A stretch of 64,000 nucleotides of DNA from Piezodorus guildinii (taxonomy: Eukaryota > Arthropoda > Insecta > Hemiptera > Pentatomidae): NCBI GenBank assembly GCA_023052935.1, contig CM041298.1, positions 24,719,692 to 24,783,691 on the forward strand, given 5' to 3'. Below the pieces are notes generated by a model. That model was not told where the DNA came from, did no database searches, and saw only the letters and a list, made by a program, of their open reading frames with translations. The position numbers and the translations under genes are program-made. Numbering within the stretch: the first letter of the stretch is position 1; every line of letters begins with the position of its first letter. This document shows, piece after piece, positions 23,060-33,358 of this stretch.

Positions 23060-23958
23060 TTGGGTTGATGCAAAATTAATGCAGGTTTCCTCTATTGCAA
23101 TATCTTAATTCCAATTGTGTAAACAAAGCTAATCCTAACATTGATCATTATTATACCAAAACAAACCTTATCTAATACCATCTCTTTCACCATGAATTTG
23201 TTTAGTAAAATCGTTTTGTTCAGTGTGTTCAAAGGTCTTGAATCGAAAATGTCAAAGTGCGATTTTCGTCAAATTTATTTTTACGAATTTAAATTAGGGC
23301 GCAGCGCTGCGCAAACGGCTCGTAATATTAATGAAGTGTGGGGTCAGGGGGCTATTAATGAGTGCACGGTGCAGCGTTGGTCCCAGAAGTTTCGCAGAGG
23401 AGATTTCGATCTCGAAGACAAGGAAGGTCGGGGCCGTCATCTTGCTCTGGACAACGACCAGCTGAGGTCAAAAGTGGAAGAAGACCCAACCACAAACACA
23501 CGAGAAATGGCGGCGGAACTCGGAACTCAAAAATTGCAACGTCTTTGCCCAGCATTGATGAATCGGAAGGGGCCGATCCTGCTCCACGATAACGCCAGAC
23601 CACACGTTGCACAACCAACGCTTCGACGATTGCACGAGTTGGGCTACGAAGTTCTCCAACATCCGCCTTATTCACCTGACCTCTCTCCTACAGACTTCCA
23701 CTTTTTCAGGCATCTGGACAACTTTTTGAGGGAGAAAAATTTTCAAAACCAGGACGACATTGAAAATTCTTTTCGTGATTTCATTGAGTCCAGGGATTCG
23801 GATTTTTTTTCTGGTGGAATAAGAAAGCTTGTTGAATGTTGGCAAAAGTGCATTGATTCAGATGGAAATTATTTTGATTAAATATATATGGTTAAAGTAA
23901 AGATATGGCGTATTTACAATACCTACTAAAAACCTGCATTAATTTTGCATCAACCCAA
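23060..23958 (+). mobile_element. Mariner family 1 (cecropia-like), internally deleted, 899 bp
   Basis: Terminal inverted repeats of about 30 bp (ttgggttgatgcaaaattaa at the left, its complement at 23929-23958) are flanked by TA at 23058-23059 and 23959-23960, the tc1/mariner target duplication. Usual full length is about 1.3 kb, so roughly 0.3-0.4 kb is missing inside the transposase gene. Confidence 0.95.
23249..23881 (+). CDS. Mariner transposase, in-frame deletion derivative (210 aa)
   Basis: The likely start is the Met of MSKCDFRQIYFYEFKLG; the frame is open further upstream, but that text lies in the 5' UTR. Residues 1-80 form the paired helix-turn-helix that binds the terminal repeats (GRSAAQTARNINEVWG, CTVQRWSQKFRRGDFDLED). 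The text then passes from TREMAAELG straight to TQKLQRLCPAL, losing about 100 residues that include the first catalytic Asp. The second (ILLHDNARPH) and third (SPDLSPTDFHFF, 34 residues on) remain. The protein ends DGNYFD, as in cecropia-type mariners such as the one fused in SETMAR. The frame stays open across the deletion, so a DNA-binding but catalytically dead product is possible. Confidence 0.9.
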   Translation: MSKCDFRQIYFYEFKLGRSAAQTARNINEVWGQGAINECTVQRWSQKFRRGDFDLEDKEGRGRHLALDNDQLRSKVEEDPTTNTREMAAELGTQKLQRLCPALMNRKGPILLHDNARPHVAQPTLRRLHELGYEVLQHPPYSPDLSPTDFHFFRHLDNFLREKNFQNQDDIENSFRDFIESRDSDFFSGGIRKLVECWQKCIDSDGNYFD

Positions 23959-23962
23959 TATA

Positions 23963-24110
23963 TTACTATTGTTATGTTCAGAAAAAAAATAAAAAATATG
24001 TTTGCCTTTTTCTTCTTTAGTTGGTTATCAAATTCAAGTTGTACATTTAGCTGTTCTTTATCACATTTTACGTATTGATCTTACAATATATCATCATATT
24101 CTACAAATCG
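23963..24110 (+). repeat. DINE-1-like fragment
   Basis: atgttcagaaaaaaaataaa... ttctttagttggttatcaaa corresponds to the middle of the full copy at about 54370-54470. Confidence 0.65.
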
Positions 24111-24196
24111 ATACACAATAAATAGTAAACAAATATAAACTCCCCGTCAAAAGTATTGCAACACTTAGAAATATTTGAATTTTACAAAAACCTTTT

Positions 24197-25150
24197 TACG
24201 TTTTATTTATTTATTTTACATTTAGGTGCCGATTAGAGGCACCGTTCGTTGTATTAATTACAATTTTTTGTAGAAATTAATCTTTTTGATGAATTCTATA
24301 ACTGTATTGTGGAACTTCGTGTCATCTCCTAGTAGTTGTAGCTGGATCCCGTCGATTCCATTTTTTCTTCTTTCTTCTTTGTATCTGTTGCACTCTACCA
24401 TTATGTGTTTTTCTATGACTTTTACCTTACAGTGTTCACATATTGGTGGAGTTGTGCCTTCCAATAAATGACTGTGCGTGAGTCTTGTGTGACCTATCCT
24501 CATTCTGGTTTACACTAATTTATCCCTTCTTTGGCCTGAGATGAGGTTCCAGGGTGTCGCGTGGGTTCTAATTGATTTGAGCAAGTTGTTTTCATTTACT
24601 TCCTGCCCATTCCGGTCCCAAGCTTCCTTAGTTTCCTTTCTTATTTTTGACTTGAAGTTGGGCAAGGGAATGGAAATTCGGGGAACTGGAAAGAGGGTAC
24701 AGGCCTTAGCGTTATCCGCTATATCATTCCCTTCTATGCCTGCGTACCCTGGGGTCCACATGAAATTAACAGTGTTGTTTTTTCTTATGGTTTCAATAAG
24801 AGTAAAAATGTCTGATAAAATGTAATTGTTATTTATTTTTACTGATGCTATTGAGGGCCGATAGGGAGTCTGAACATATTAAAAATTCATCACAGTTATT
24901 CAAACATAACATCGACTCTAACGCGAAGTTTATTGCAAACAACTCTGCTGAGTAGATTGTAAAAATATTTGGTAACGAGTATCTAATAATTTCTGTGCCA
25001 ATTACTACAGAACAACCCACACCATTATCAGTTTTTGACCCGTTTGTGAATATCAACTGATTTTCGTTATAACTCGCGGTATGTTCTGTGAAGTAATTAC
25101 GTATTATATAAGGATGTCTATGATTTTTAAATAGATTAACCAGTGAGAAG
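24197..25150 (-). pseudogene. Jockey/I-like LINE fragment: RNase H domain and C-terminus
   Basis: Minus strand reads NYFTEHTASYNENQLIFTNG, KTDNGVGCSVV, SAELFAINFALES, FLICSDSLSALNS, then MWTPGYAGIEGNDIADN and RIGHTRLTHSHLL with PPICEHC and HIMVECNRYKEERR. These are the RNase H core and the trailing CCHC-like region of jockey/I LINEs. The first catalytic Asp is changed (TNGSK for TDGSK). A frame break lies near 24800. The 3' UTR and an AT-rich tail end at about 24197. Confidence 0.85.
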
Positions 25151-25199
25151 TTATTAAAATAAATTGCAACTTTAACTTTAAAATTACAATTTTTAATTT

Positions 25200-25960
25200 A
25201 CATTTAATAAGACGTATTGCCCCCTCTGGCTTGAATGACTGCTTACACACGTCTTGGCATACTTTTAAAGAAAATCTTGGGGTATATTGTCCCACTCCTC
25301 CAATACAGCTTCTTTAACATTTCAAGAGTAGTAGGAGGTGAATCTAGTGACCGAACCTTTCTTTTGAGATAATCCTAAACTTCCTCGATTGGGCTAAGGT
25401 CAGGACTTCTTGCTGGCTAATCAATAGTGTGAATATTTGTGGTGTTCAGCTATTCAGAAACACATCTTGCTTTATTGCAATGAATGGCGTAAAAATCATG
25501 TAGTGCGATCTTGAAGAATCATTTCTATATACCTCGAAGCATTTGAAACCTGTCCTTGGTTTGGCACTAACTCGGTCCCAAGATATGCCACCCCAGAAGA
25601 TGATAGAACCCCCTCCAAATGGCTCAGTTTCTAACGTGCAGCACTGACTATACCGTCCTCCAGGCCTTCTTCAAACTCTTTCACGGTGAAATAACACCAG
25701 CGATCAGGTTTTTAATGGAAGACGCTGTAGAATTACGCTTCCGAAGTGCTTGTAATTTAATGAAGCGGTAATCTATAGGGTTAGTAACCCTTGGACGCCC
25801 TGACGTTGGTCTTCTCGAATAACTACCAGTCGTCCGGCACATTTTTATCACCCTTGAAACTGCAGAATAGTGAATCCCAAGGCGACTCGCAATGTAACGC
25901 AATGATTTGCCTTCTTCATAGAGAGTGGTGATTCTGTCCGAATCATCGTGACTTAAATGA
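25200..25960 (-). pseudogene. Tc1-like transposase remnant
   Basis: The N-terminal helix-turn-helix survives (MRYIASRLGIHYSAVSRVIK, then GSYSRRPTSGRPRVTNPID). After a deletion the C-terminal half follows in mixed frames: PFGGGSIIFWGGIS, text resembling SPDLSPIEEVWDYLKRK, and PEGAIRLIKCK. The first catalytic Asp region is lost. Confidence 0.85.
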
Positions 25961-26236
25961 TTTATCGCGAATAAAATTAATTGTTTTAACTAGACTTAAG
26001 AGAAAAGACAGAACATACTTGAGGCCATAAAAAGATAAACATGGACTGATAGGAAATTTAAAAGAAAATTTCAACGTTTGTTGTTAAACAGTAAATAAAA
26101 ATGATATGTCTAATCCATAATATTTCTCATTTAATAAACGATATTTCTATAAATATAAACAAAGTCTGCATTAAGACCAAAAACCAAGAAAATCTCGAGA
26201 ATTATGGGTGTTGCAATACTTATGACGGGGATTGTA

Positions 26237-26731
26237 TATTGTGCCATGTTCACCAGTTTAACATTATATCTTGGATGTGGAACCAAGGCTCAAAGACTAG
26301 TACATGTATATAGAAAACTACTTAGGAGTGTCTTCATATAATAACAACTGCGTACAGTCATAAGATATTTATACAAAACACACGACAACTATATTTGACA
26401 AAATGATAAATGAATTTAACAATATTTTTAATAAATAGTTTTTTTTATTTGTATACTGGCAGTAGACCATAAAGCAACCTGAACCAGCCACTGTAATTCA
26501 GATGAGAGTCCTTATTAACTCTAAAAGTGATGGAGTTCAAACCCGCTGAGGTACACCCAGCAGCCGAACATCCTCAAAAAAACGTCTACACCGAATGCCT
26601 TTCCATGTCGGGGTGATTGGGAGCACTCTGACATGTTTAATGAATTAAGTCCATTTTCGGTTTAAACATTTGTTTTGTACAATTATCCCTATTCGTCACT
26701 TAACATTTCCTTCCACAACTATTTATAAATG
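26237..26731. other. Stretch without gene; possible SINE-like piece
   Basis: 26480-26660 is GC-richer and contains gagttcaaacccgctgagg, a B-box-like phrase, but no A box at the right distance. Otherwise nothing recognised. Confidence 0.35.
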
Positions 26732-27032
26732 GTGAGCCCGTGGCTGAGTGGCTAGCGCGCTAGTCTCTCATGCTACAGGTTGCGAGTTCGAATCCTAGTC
26801 CCGGCGGGGCTATTATTAGGATGGAATATAATGAGGATTCACTCGCAGCCTCTCCCCCGGGTATGTGAAACCCGTCAGCCAAATGGTGGCCAATCACGAA
26901 ATTAGGCGTTGGGAGTGATAACCCTACACTATACAATTGCATCGTGAAACGCGAGTGTAAACTCTCAGGAGATTACACCGCGAGGCCCAGAGCCTGCACG
27001 GCCTGTCGCTCCACTGAAAGAAGAAAGAAGAA
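26732..27032 (+). repeat. tRNA-derived SINE family 3, full copy
   Basis: A box TGGCTGAGTGG at 26741-26751 and B box GAGTTCGAATCC at about 26784-26795, then a 200 bp GC-richer body and a GAAAGAAGAAAGAAGAA tail at 27014-27032. Confidence 0.88.
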
Positions 27033-27033
27033 C

Positions 27034-27463
27034 TACGTATTATGATAATACTTTGTCTAAAATCTTATGATTTCCAACTGTAAATTATAAGTCTATATTG
27101 TATTTTTATGTTCGAAAAAAAATACAAATAAAAAATATGTTTGCTATTTTCTCCCTTAGCTGGTTGTCAAATTTGTTTAACTTGAATATTTAACCTGTTT
27201 TTATCAATGCTAATAAGATAATATGGTTAATATTTTGAAATGTACAAAGTTTAAGGTACTTTAGGAGAAGAAAATTATTAAAAAATCCGCATTTAAGACC
27301 TGTCAGACTATTTCAATCAGAATAAGATCTACATGATATTAAAACCTATTAAAATTAAACTGATATAGAGAGTTTTATTAAAAGTGTAAAAGCCGTTTTT
27401 GGGAACTTTCATGATCACAATACTTTCCGATACTATGTATTTCATGTATAGGTAAGTAAATGT
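27034..27463 (+). repeat. DINE-1-like copy, 5'-truncated
   Basis: Follows the 3' half of 54068-54973 (cttagctggttgtcaaatttg, aaggtactttaggagaa, tgtcagactatttcaat) to the end hairpin arm ggtaagtaaatg. The CA-rich middle is deleted. Confidence 0.8.
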
Positions 27464-27504
27464 AATAATTATGTTTTTAAAACCTACATTATCGTAACTG
27501 TAAC

Positions 27505-27720
27505 TGTAGCAGGGTGGTTAGCATAACATCCTATGCCAAAGGCACGGGTTCAAACCCGCAGGAGGTATTAAGATTTTTTAATGGGAGTAAAAAGTTCTTA
27601 GTTATGCAATCCTTCGGAGGGAAAGAGAAAAGTTAGTCCCGAGCCTGTGCGATGTCAGGTACTCGTTAAAGATCCATATCCCCAAAATACTTGAATAGGC
27701 GAAATTTAGGACTATTTTCC
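27505..27720 (+). repeat. SINE family 2 copy
   Basis: Head gtggttagcataacatcc with B box GGGTTCAAACCC at about 27546-27557, body with gtgcgatgtcaggtactcgt. Ends next to a jockey-like fragment at 27733. Confidence 0.85.
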
Positions 27721-27732
27721 GACAATTATAGT

Positions 27733-29120
27733 GTTGTTGCTGGTGTTCTTCGAGGCAGTGTCTTGAGACCCAACCTTTACATCTTATTCATTGTCGATAT
27801 ACCTACTCATGCCGATACATTTCTTTTTTTTTTTTTTTTTTTTTTTTAGTAGTAATATTGCTTTATTGAGAAGTAATACAATCTGCCACTATCTTGGGCA
27901 ATAAGTATTAGAGATAAAAGAAGTCATTCATTCCATATGTACAAAGTAAAACAATTAAAAAGCAAAATGCCTCAATAACAAAAGAAGAAAAAAAAAAAAA
28001 TTAAAAATAAAATAAAATAAATGAAAAAAAAAAAAATAATTACAATCTTGGCCACATTCATACCTATATACAATATTTACATACTGCCCCTGGGGACTCC
28101 GAATCGAACCTCTGCATCCAGAAATGGATGCCGAGGAACAATGTCAGGAGATCCCAGCGCCTCTCAGTCAGCCGCTTCACCAATCTAGTCAGCGGAGACT
28201 GAGTGAGGGCGCTAGAGCCACACACTCTCAGGCATGAGTGGAGAAGTTGGCCATTGCAAGCGTTCCAGTTGCATATTTATAAGAGATCTCTCGGCCATTG
28301 CCGCCTCAACCTACGAGGAGGGTTGTAAGGATGGTTGGTACTAGATAGGGATTGTGCCAGGGGATTAGGAAGGTGAGCAAGTTTCTGGTGGAAAGTTGAG
28401 AATTTGGATGGGATGAGATCAAGGACATAAGGGATCTTGAGGTCATGATGTAAGGTCTTGTTTGTAACATAATAGGGAGCATTAACTATTGTTCTAAGGA
28501 CTTTGGACTGAAAGGATTGGATACGTTTGATGTTCGAAAATTTAGTAGTACCCCATAGTTCAATTCCGTAGGTCCACATAGGTTTGAGAATTGTCTTGTA
28601 AATTAATAGTTTGTTTCCAACGGAAAGTTGTGATGTTCTGTTCAATAGTCTATATAACTGTCCGTATCTTCTGTTGAGCTCTTGTCTTTTAAGTCGAGTA
28701 TGTGGGTTCCAGGTCAGTCTTTTGTCTAGTAGGAAACCCAAATACCGGACTGTGTCGGAACAGGGAAGTGGTATAGAGTTGAAATGAACTTGTGGACAGG
28801 ATTTACGTCGGAGGGTGAAGGTGACGTGCTTACTTTTGGATTGATTGACTTTGATGCGCCAATTGTCGCACCAATGTTCAATCAAGGAGAGGTGTCTTTG
28901 GAGATGGAAAGATGCTAGTTCTGGGTCTGAATGGGTTGATAGAATGACACTATCATCGGCAAAAGATGCTAGGAAGGTATCAGGATCTAAAGGTATATCA
29001 GCTGTAAACAAGATATAGAGGATAGGACCTAGGACGCTTCCTTGAGATACATTTCTAGCAAGATTTGCTGACAACACCGCCATCCTATCATATAGTTCAG
29101 ATTCTGATACCGCATAAAAC
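27733..29120 (+). pseudogene. Old jockey-like family B fragment split by a younger family B insertion
   Basis: Plus-strand text reads GVLRGSVLRPNLYILFIVDI and PTHADTF to 27824. It resumes at 29046 as DTFLARFADNTAILSYSSDS, the next piece of the same reverse transcriptase (compare DTFLATFADDTAILSSYSDP at 42.0 kb). The 1.2 kb between is the minus-strand insertion. The active-site FADD is FADN here. Confidence 0.88.
27825..29045 (-). mobile_element. Jockey-like LINE family B, recent 5'-truncated insertion
   Basis: Reads from GSVLGPILYILFTADIPLD through LASFADDSVILSTHSDPE (intact active site), WCDNWRIKVNQSKS, YLGFLLDKRLTWNPH, YGIELWGTTKFSNIKRIQS to RRLRRQWPRDLL-stop at 28277 without a frame break. 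A 3' UTR and a T-run (poly-A of the minus strand) at 27824-27848 follow. Flanked by 11 bp duplications gatacatttct at 27814-27824 and 29046-29056. Made by target-primed reverse transcription; the 5' part including endonuclease was never copied. Confidence 0.93.
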
Positions 29121-29214
29121 CTACAAAAATACATTTTCTTTACCACATACTATTGTAATGGAGGTATGATTGTAATATTTTAAATCTGTTTGCTGCTTTA
29201 TTCATCAAACGTCA

Positions 29215-29350
29215 CTTTATGTTACTGTGGCTAATCACACGATGCTCTAAATTTTGCCTATCCAGCTTTAATTATGATAGGGATTTTCAAACAGTGCCTG
29301 AAATCGCATAGGCTAGGGACTAATATTTTACATACCAACGAAATAACGGT
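29215..29350 (-). repeat. SINE family 2 fragment
   Basis: gttactgtggctaatcacac, ttttgcctatccagc and gcctgaaatcgcataggct match the family's 3' half, degraded. Confidence 0.65.
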
Positions 29351-29449
29351 AAAATCAATTCAACGAGTTTTCGTCAATCATACAAAAGAGAAATGTTCTA
29401 TTGTTTATGATCAACAACATCAAAGGGATTTTAGATAATACAATTTGGA

Positions 29450-29740
29450 AAAATTGGCATTTTAGATCCTTCACAATATTTCAATCTGAATAAATCTACA
29501 CACAAAATAAAATAACACTTATTTTAAATGTGTTTCTAATTTATGACCGCACCCCCAACCATATTCCTCATCAAAATAAAATTTGATTTAATTTTACATC
29601 TATATAGCGAGGTTATTCAAAAACACTTGTGCATTTTTGTTTTTTTAGATAATTGTAAGAAGGTGCAAAATGCATGAAAAAAAGTGGCACTTCAGATCCG
29701 TCACTTTTCATGAAAAATTTGCTGTAACATTGCAGCCATG
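29450..29740 (+). repeat. DINE-1-like fragment, degraded
   Basis: ttttacatctatatagcgag, gaaggtgcaaaatgcatg and aaagtggcacttc align in order to 54590-54710. Confidence 0.65.
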
Positions 29741-30157
29741 TACTTTTTTATTCGGAAAGAATAGAGAAAAATATGAAAAGAGAATTGTATAGTAATGACT
29801 TTGAGTTAAAAATTACGAAGTAATTGCTCCTCATTTATGACGATCGTAACAATAAATTTCAAGATTCATAACTACCAGCAATTAAGTCTTCATAAATTTC
29901 CGAGAGAATTCTCTACTTCTGAGTCAATAAAGGTGTTGAGAACGGTGTTTGCTTAGGCCCTTCTATATTTATTCAGTATTATCTCTCGTTGGCAATATGC
30001 ATAATGTCACGAATTACAAGAGTTTTACTTGTTAATAATTAATTACCACCGTTATTTGAAATTAACAATTTTTAATATTGCTTAATATTGCAAATCTAGT
30101 GTACTTTTAGACATTACTTTAAGAAAACTGTATTTTTTTGTTTAAACCTTATTGATA
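29741..30157. other. AT-rich stretch without gene
   Basis: Nothing recognised. Confidence 0.45.
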
Positions 30158-30960
30158 AATATCTGGCGAGCACACTACGCAACTTTCACTTACCTTGGTT
30201 GTTAAAATAAATGTAAGAATTTTTAATACAGTTAGAGATAAAAAATAGATAGGTAGATAGGTAAATGAAAGTAAAAAAGTTATAAGTTAGGAATTAATTA
30301 AATTTCTAAAGAAAATGTGTTTTATTAAATAATATATTATATTACTTTGAAGGATAAACAACGGCTTAAGGTTTTTGAAAATAAGGTACTGCGTAAAATA
30401 TTTGGTCCGAAGAGAGATGAGGCCACTGGGAAGTTTAGAAGGTTGCACAACGCGGAATTGCGGAGCTTGTACCCTGTGAATATAATTGAGTTGATAGCTT
30501 TGCAGAGGCTCAAATGGGCAAGTGAAGTTATGGGGCTCGGTGAGGAACGAATTCCAAGAAAGTTGGTATTCGCTGAACCGACTGGTAGGCGTCCCAAAGG
30601 TAAGCCAAAGCGTCGATGGGAGGATTGCGTTATTGCTGATCTCGAGAGCTTGGGCTTGAACGTTGATCATTGGACGATTCTGTGTAGACAGTATTTGGTG
30701 GAGTCGGCATCGAACCTTCGGGTTCGGTAGGCCTGTTATTATTATAATATTACTATCTACAACAATTATTTAATTTTATCGGCTTTTCATCACACTCAAT
30801 CGACTTTTTCAATTTCGTATATAAGATAATATTGTTATCATAATATTTAGCTTTCCAACGGAATATTATACTTTTGTATTACATTCCTTCTGTTCTAAAA
30901 CACAAAGATTGAGACATTGATTTTAAAAAAAAGGTACTATATCCACTTTTAAAATTTTTA
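30158..30960 (+). repeat. DINE-1-like copy split by a LINE
   Basis: The 5' end ctggcgagcacactacgcaa with ctttcacttacctt matches the family start; aaaatgtgttttattaaat and gctttccaacgga... continue it beyond the LINE A insertion at 30347-30746. Confidence 0.75.
30347..30746 (+). pseudogene. RTE-like LINE family A, 3' end insertion
   Basis: Open for 127 codons: QRLKVFENKVLRKIFGPKRD, RLHNAELRSLYPVN, RRPKGKPKRRWEDC, SNLRVR-stop, then a TTA tail. Flanked by atattact at 30339-30346 and 30747-30754, the probable target duplication in the DINE-1-like host copy. It keeps an open frame, but it is only the last quarter of the protein. Confidence 0.85.
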
Positions 30961-32335
30961 CAGGAAACGCAAAAATCTGTCATTTATTTATTAATGGACC
31001 AATTTACTTGATTCTTTTTTATTAAAAACTTAAGTTGATTTTTAAGTGTGTTGCCAACTTATTTTTCCAAATTATTGCACTTTTCCCTATGACTTTTAAA
31101 CAATATAATATGGATATAGTACTTTTTTTGGAATGAAACGTGGATATAGTACTTATTGGAATAATATAACGCGAGATAAGTTGGTAACAGTCACTATAAC
31201 CTTCCTGATACAACATTACCGATAACTAACGTCTTTATATTGTTAATTACTAATTTATGTATATTTCCTTATTCTCTCTTTGAGAAAAAATTTCTTTGTT
31301 GATTAGTTTTATTGATTATCTATTATTCATAAAGAAAGTGAATATTCAAAGGACAATTTATTTTTTTATTGCTCTATAATAAGAAAGTATGTAATTATGA
31401 AGTTTGTTTTGACCTAATATTTACTATTTGTGTGAATTTAGCAAATTTATCGGTATTATTAACTACGTATAAACAATATTTAACCATAGATACTGATAAA
31501 TAGTATATTTTGAGCTTTCATTTTACATTAAAAAAATCGACTACGAAGTTAGATCAGGTACGGATATTCTTCACATATTTAGCAAGATCGTTGAATGCTA
31601 ATTCCAACTATTTACTGTATCAGATACCATTATTTTATTAAATTGTGAGTTCCTGAAAAAATTTGAACCAAATTTAAGTTGCTTCAAGAAGAAATACTAT
31701 AAAAAAAATTTAATTTAATTAACAACTTACAAGAACCAAAGCGACGCAACTAAGTTGTTTAAAACGGTCTAAAAACTGATTATTAGGTTAAAACCATTGA
31801 TAAAAATAATAGCAGTGATTCAAGACGTGCTAAATGAACCAATAAAAATTCACTAAATTAAGAAAACAATAAATTAATGGTGATGTATTACGGGGTTAGT
31901 GCTTCTGCCGTATGATAGGAAATATAGTACTTTTTGTGGGGAAATGAAAGGAAAGGTTATATCTGAGGATATAGTACGTTTTGGAAGGAAATATTTTTAG
32001 TACCGTTTGGAATAAAATAAAATACTTCTTTAAAGGATTTTTATGTTTTTTAGATAAGATCTGATGACGGATTTAGATAAAACTAAGCCATTAGAATACA
32101 AATATGTCAAAATATACCTTAGTACCTTTTGGGAATCAACGTCTCAATTGCATAAAAATATAAAATAAGGTTAAAGGTATGTATGTATTCAAAAATCATA
32201 GAAATAATAAACGTTCCTATCCTATTAGGTTTATAACTATTTTATATTTATTTATGTAAAGTTTATGAGCTTACAACAACTTTATATTGTAAGTATTAAT
32301 ATTATTTTATTACTTATTTACTTTTCTAAAATCTT
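30961..32335. other. AT-rich stretch with a recurring short motif, no gene
   Basis: No supported gene. A motif close to ggatatagtactttttgg recurs at about 31113, 31141, 31926, 31970 and, more loosely, near 30945 (inverted), 32000 and 32122. Confidence 0.5.
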
Positions 32336-32864
32336 GCGCTTTCCAACGGTATATTATACGTCTATATTACTACCTATATTTCAGGAATAATTTTTTGATA
32401 ACTTGGTTACAGATAACTTATTTTCCCGTTTAAAGAAAAGCTAAATTGCAATGTAATTATTTTTAAACCTACAGGATACAATGCCCTAAATAATAGCAAA
32501 AACTATGACGAAATCCGTCTTGTGGTTTAGAATTTAGGATTTAGCGGAAACCAATTTCGCGTTTTCATTTCATTTGTATAGAGAGATATAAAGTTCATAA
32601 GTTTATCTATATATCAGCTCGTACGATTTCTTTTATTGCATATTCACTTTTCTAAAATTTTGCGCATTCCAACGGTATATTATACGTCTATGCTACTATT
32701 TATATTTCAGGAATAATTTTTTGATGACTTGGTTTCAGACAATTTATTTTTCCTGTTTATAAATCTTAAGGGGAGGAATGCTCCAAATGATTGTAAAACC
32801 CTATTGAAATCCGTCTTGTGGCTTAGAAAGTGTTAGAAGAAACCGAAATTGCGTTATCATTTTA

Positions 32865-32866
<2 letters not shown>
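32336..32866. repeat. Direct duplication of about 300 bp
   Basis: 32336-32600 and 32640-32866 share long runs in the same order (caacggtatattatacgtct, tcaggaataattttttgat, gaaatccgtcttgtgg). The first phrase also occurs in the DINE-1-like family, so this may be a tandemly copied derivative. Confidence 0.75.

Positions 32867-32925
<59 letters not shown>
32866..32925. repeat. TA microsatellite, left of the gypsy element
   Basis: TA tract interrupted by the retrotransposon; it resumes at 38268. Confidence 0.95.
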
Positions 32926-32926
<1 letters not shown>

Positions 32927-33105
32927 CTTATGTGTTGTCCGAAAGATAAACTAAAAAAAAGGAATAAAGGGGCATAAACAACACGCTTGATGGCTATTCA
33001 AACACTGCCTTTATTGGTCTTTTAATCCTCTATATATACATTTCTAATGTTTACAAGAGGTGGTTTGGAATTAAGGCTGATATACTACCTTATCAGTCCT
33101 TAACT
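32926..33105 (-). repeat. Gypsy 3' LTR
   Basis: Starts AGTTAAGG and ends ...CATAAGT on the minus strand (AGT...ACT ends, as in many gypsy elements). No mismatch to the other LTR seen by eye. Confidence 0.95.
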
Positions 33106-33116
33106 CCCCCCCACCA
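33106..33116 (-). promoter_or_regulatory. Polypurine tract
   Basis: Minus strand TGGTGGGGGGG directly before the 3' LTR primes plus-strand DNA synthesis. Confidence 0.85.
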
Positions 33117-33358
33117 GTTTACGAACAATCCTCGTAAACTACATCAGCAATACAAAAAAACAAACAAACAAAACAGCAAAATACAAATTGCATAAGATGA
33201 CACAAAAGCATAAGAAACTAAGTCGACATAATAGAAATAAATACAAAAAACTCCTGAAACACAACAGAAAGGAAAAATAAAAAATAAACACTGTGAATAA
33301 ACTGAACAGAAACACTTTCAAAGAACAACACTGGGCCAAAGCTGAGGACACTCCAAGG

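Larger units (their letters stand above)
24138..26234 (-). mobile_element. Tc1-like transposon carrying a nested LINE
   Basis: Inverted ends ccccgtcaaaagtattgcaa (24143-24162) and the complement of tattgcaac/cccc near 26210-26230, flanked by TA at 24136-24137 and 26235-26236. The transposase remnant is at 25200-25960. A jockey-like fragment fills 24197-25150, so without it the element would be about 1.1 kb. Confidence 0.82.

Noticed and set aside
26480..26660. Fifth SINE family
   Set aside because: Only a B-box-like phrase; no A box at the right spacing and no second copy in the window.
29056..29146. N-terminal extension of the family B protein on the minus strand
   Set aside because: It crosses the target duplication into the older plus-strand fragment, so the extension is not part of the element.
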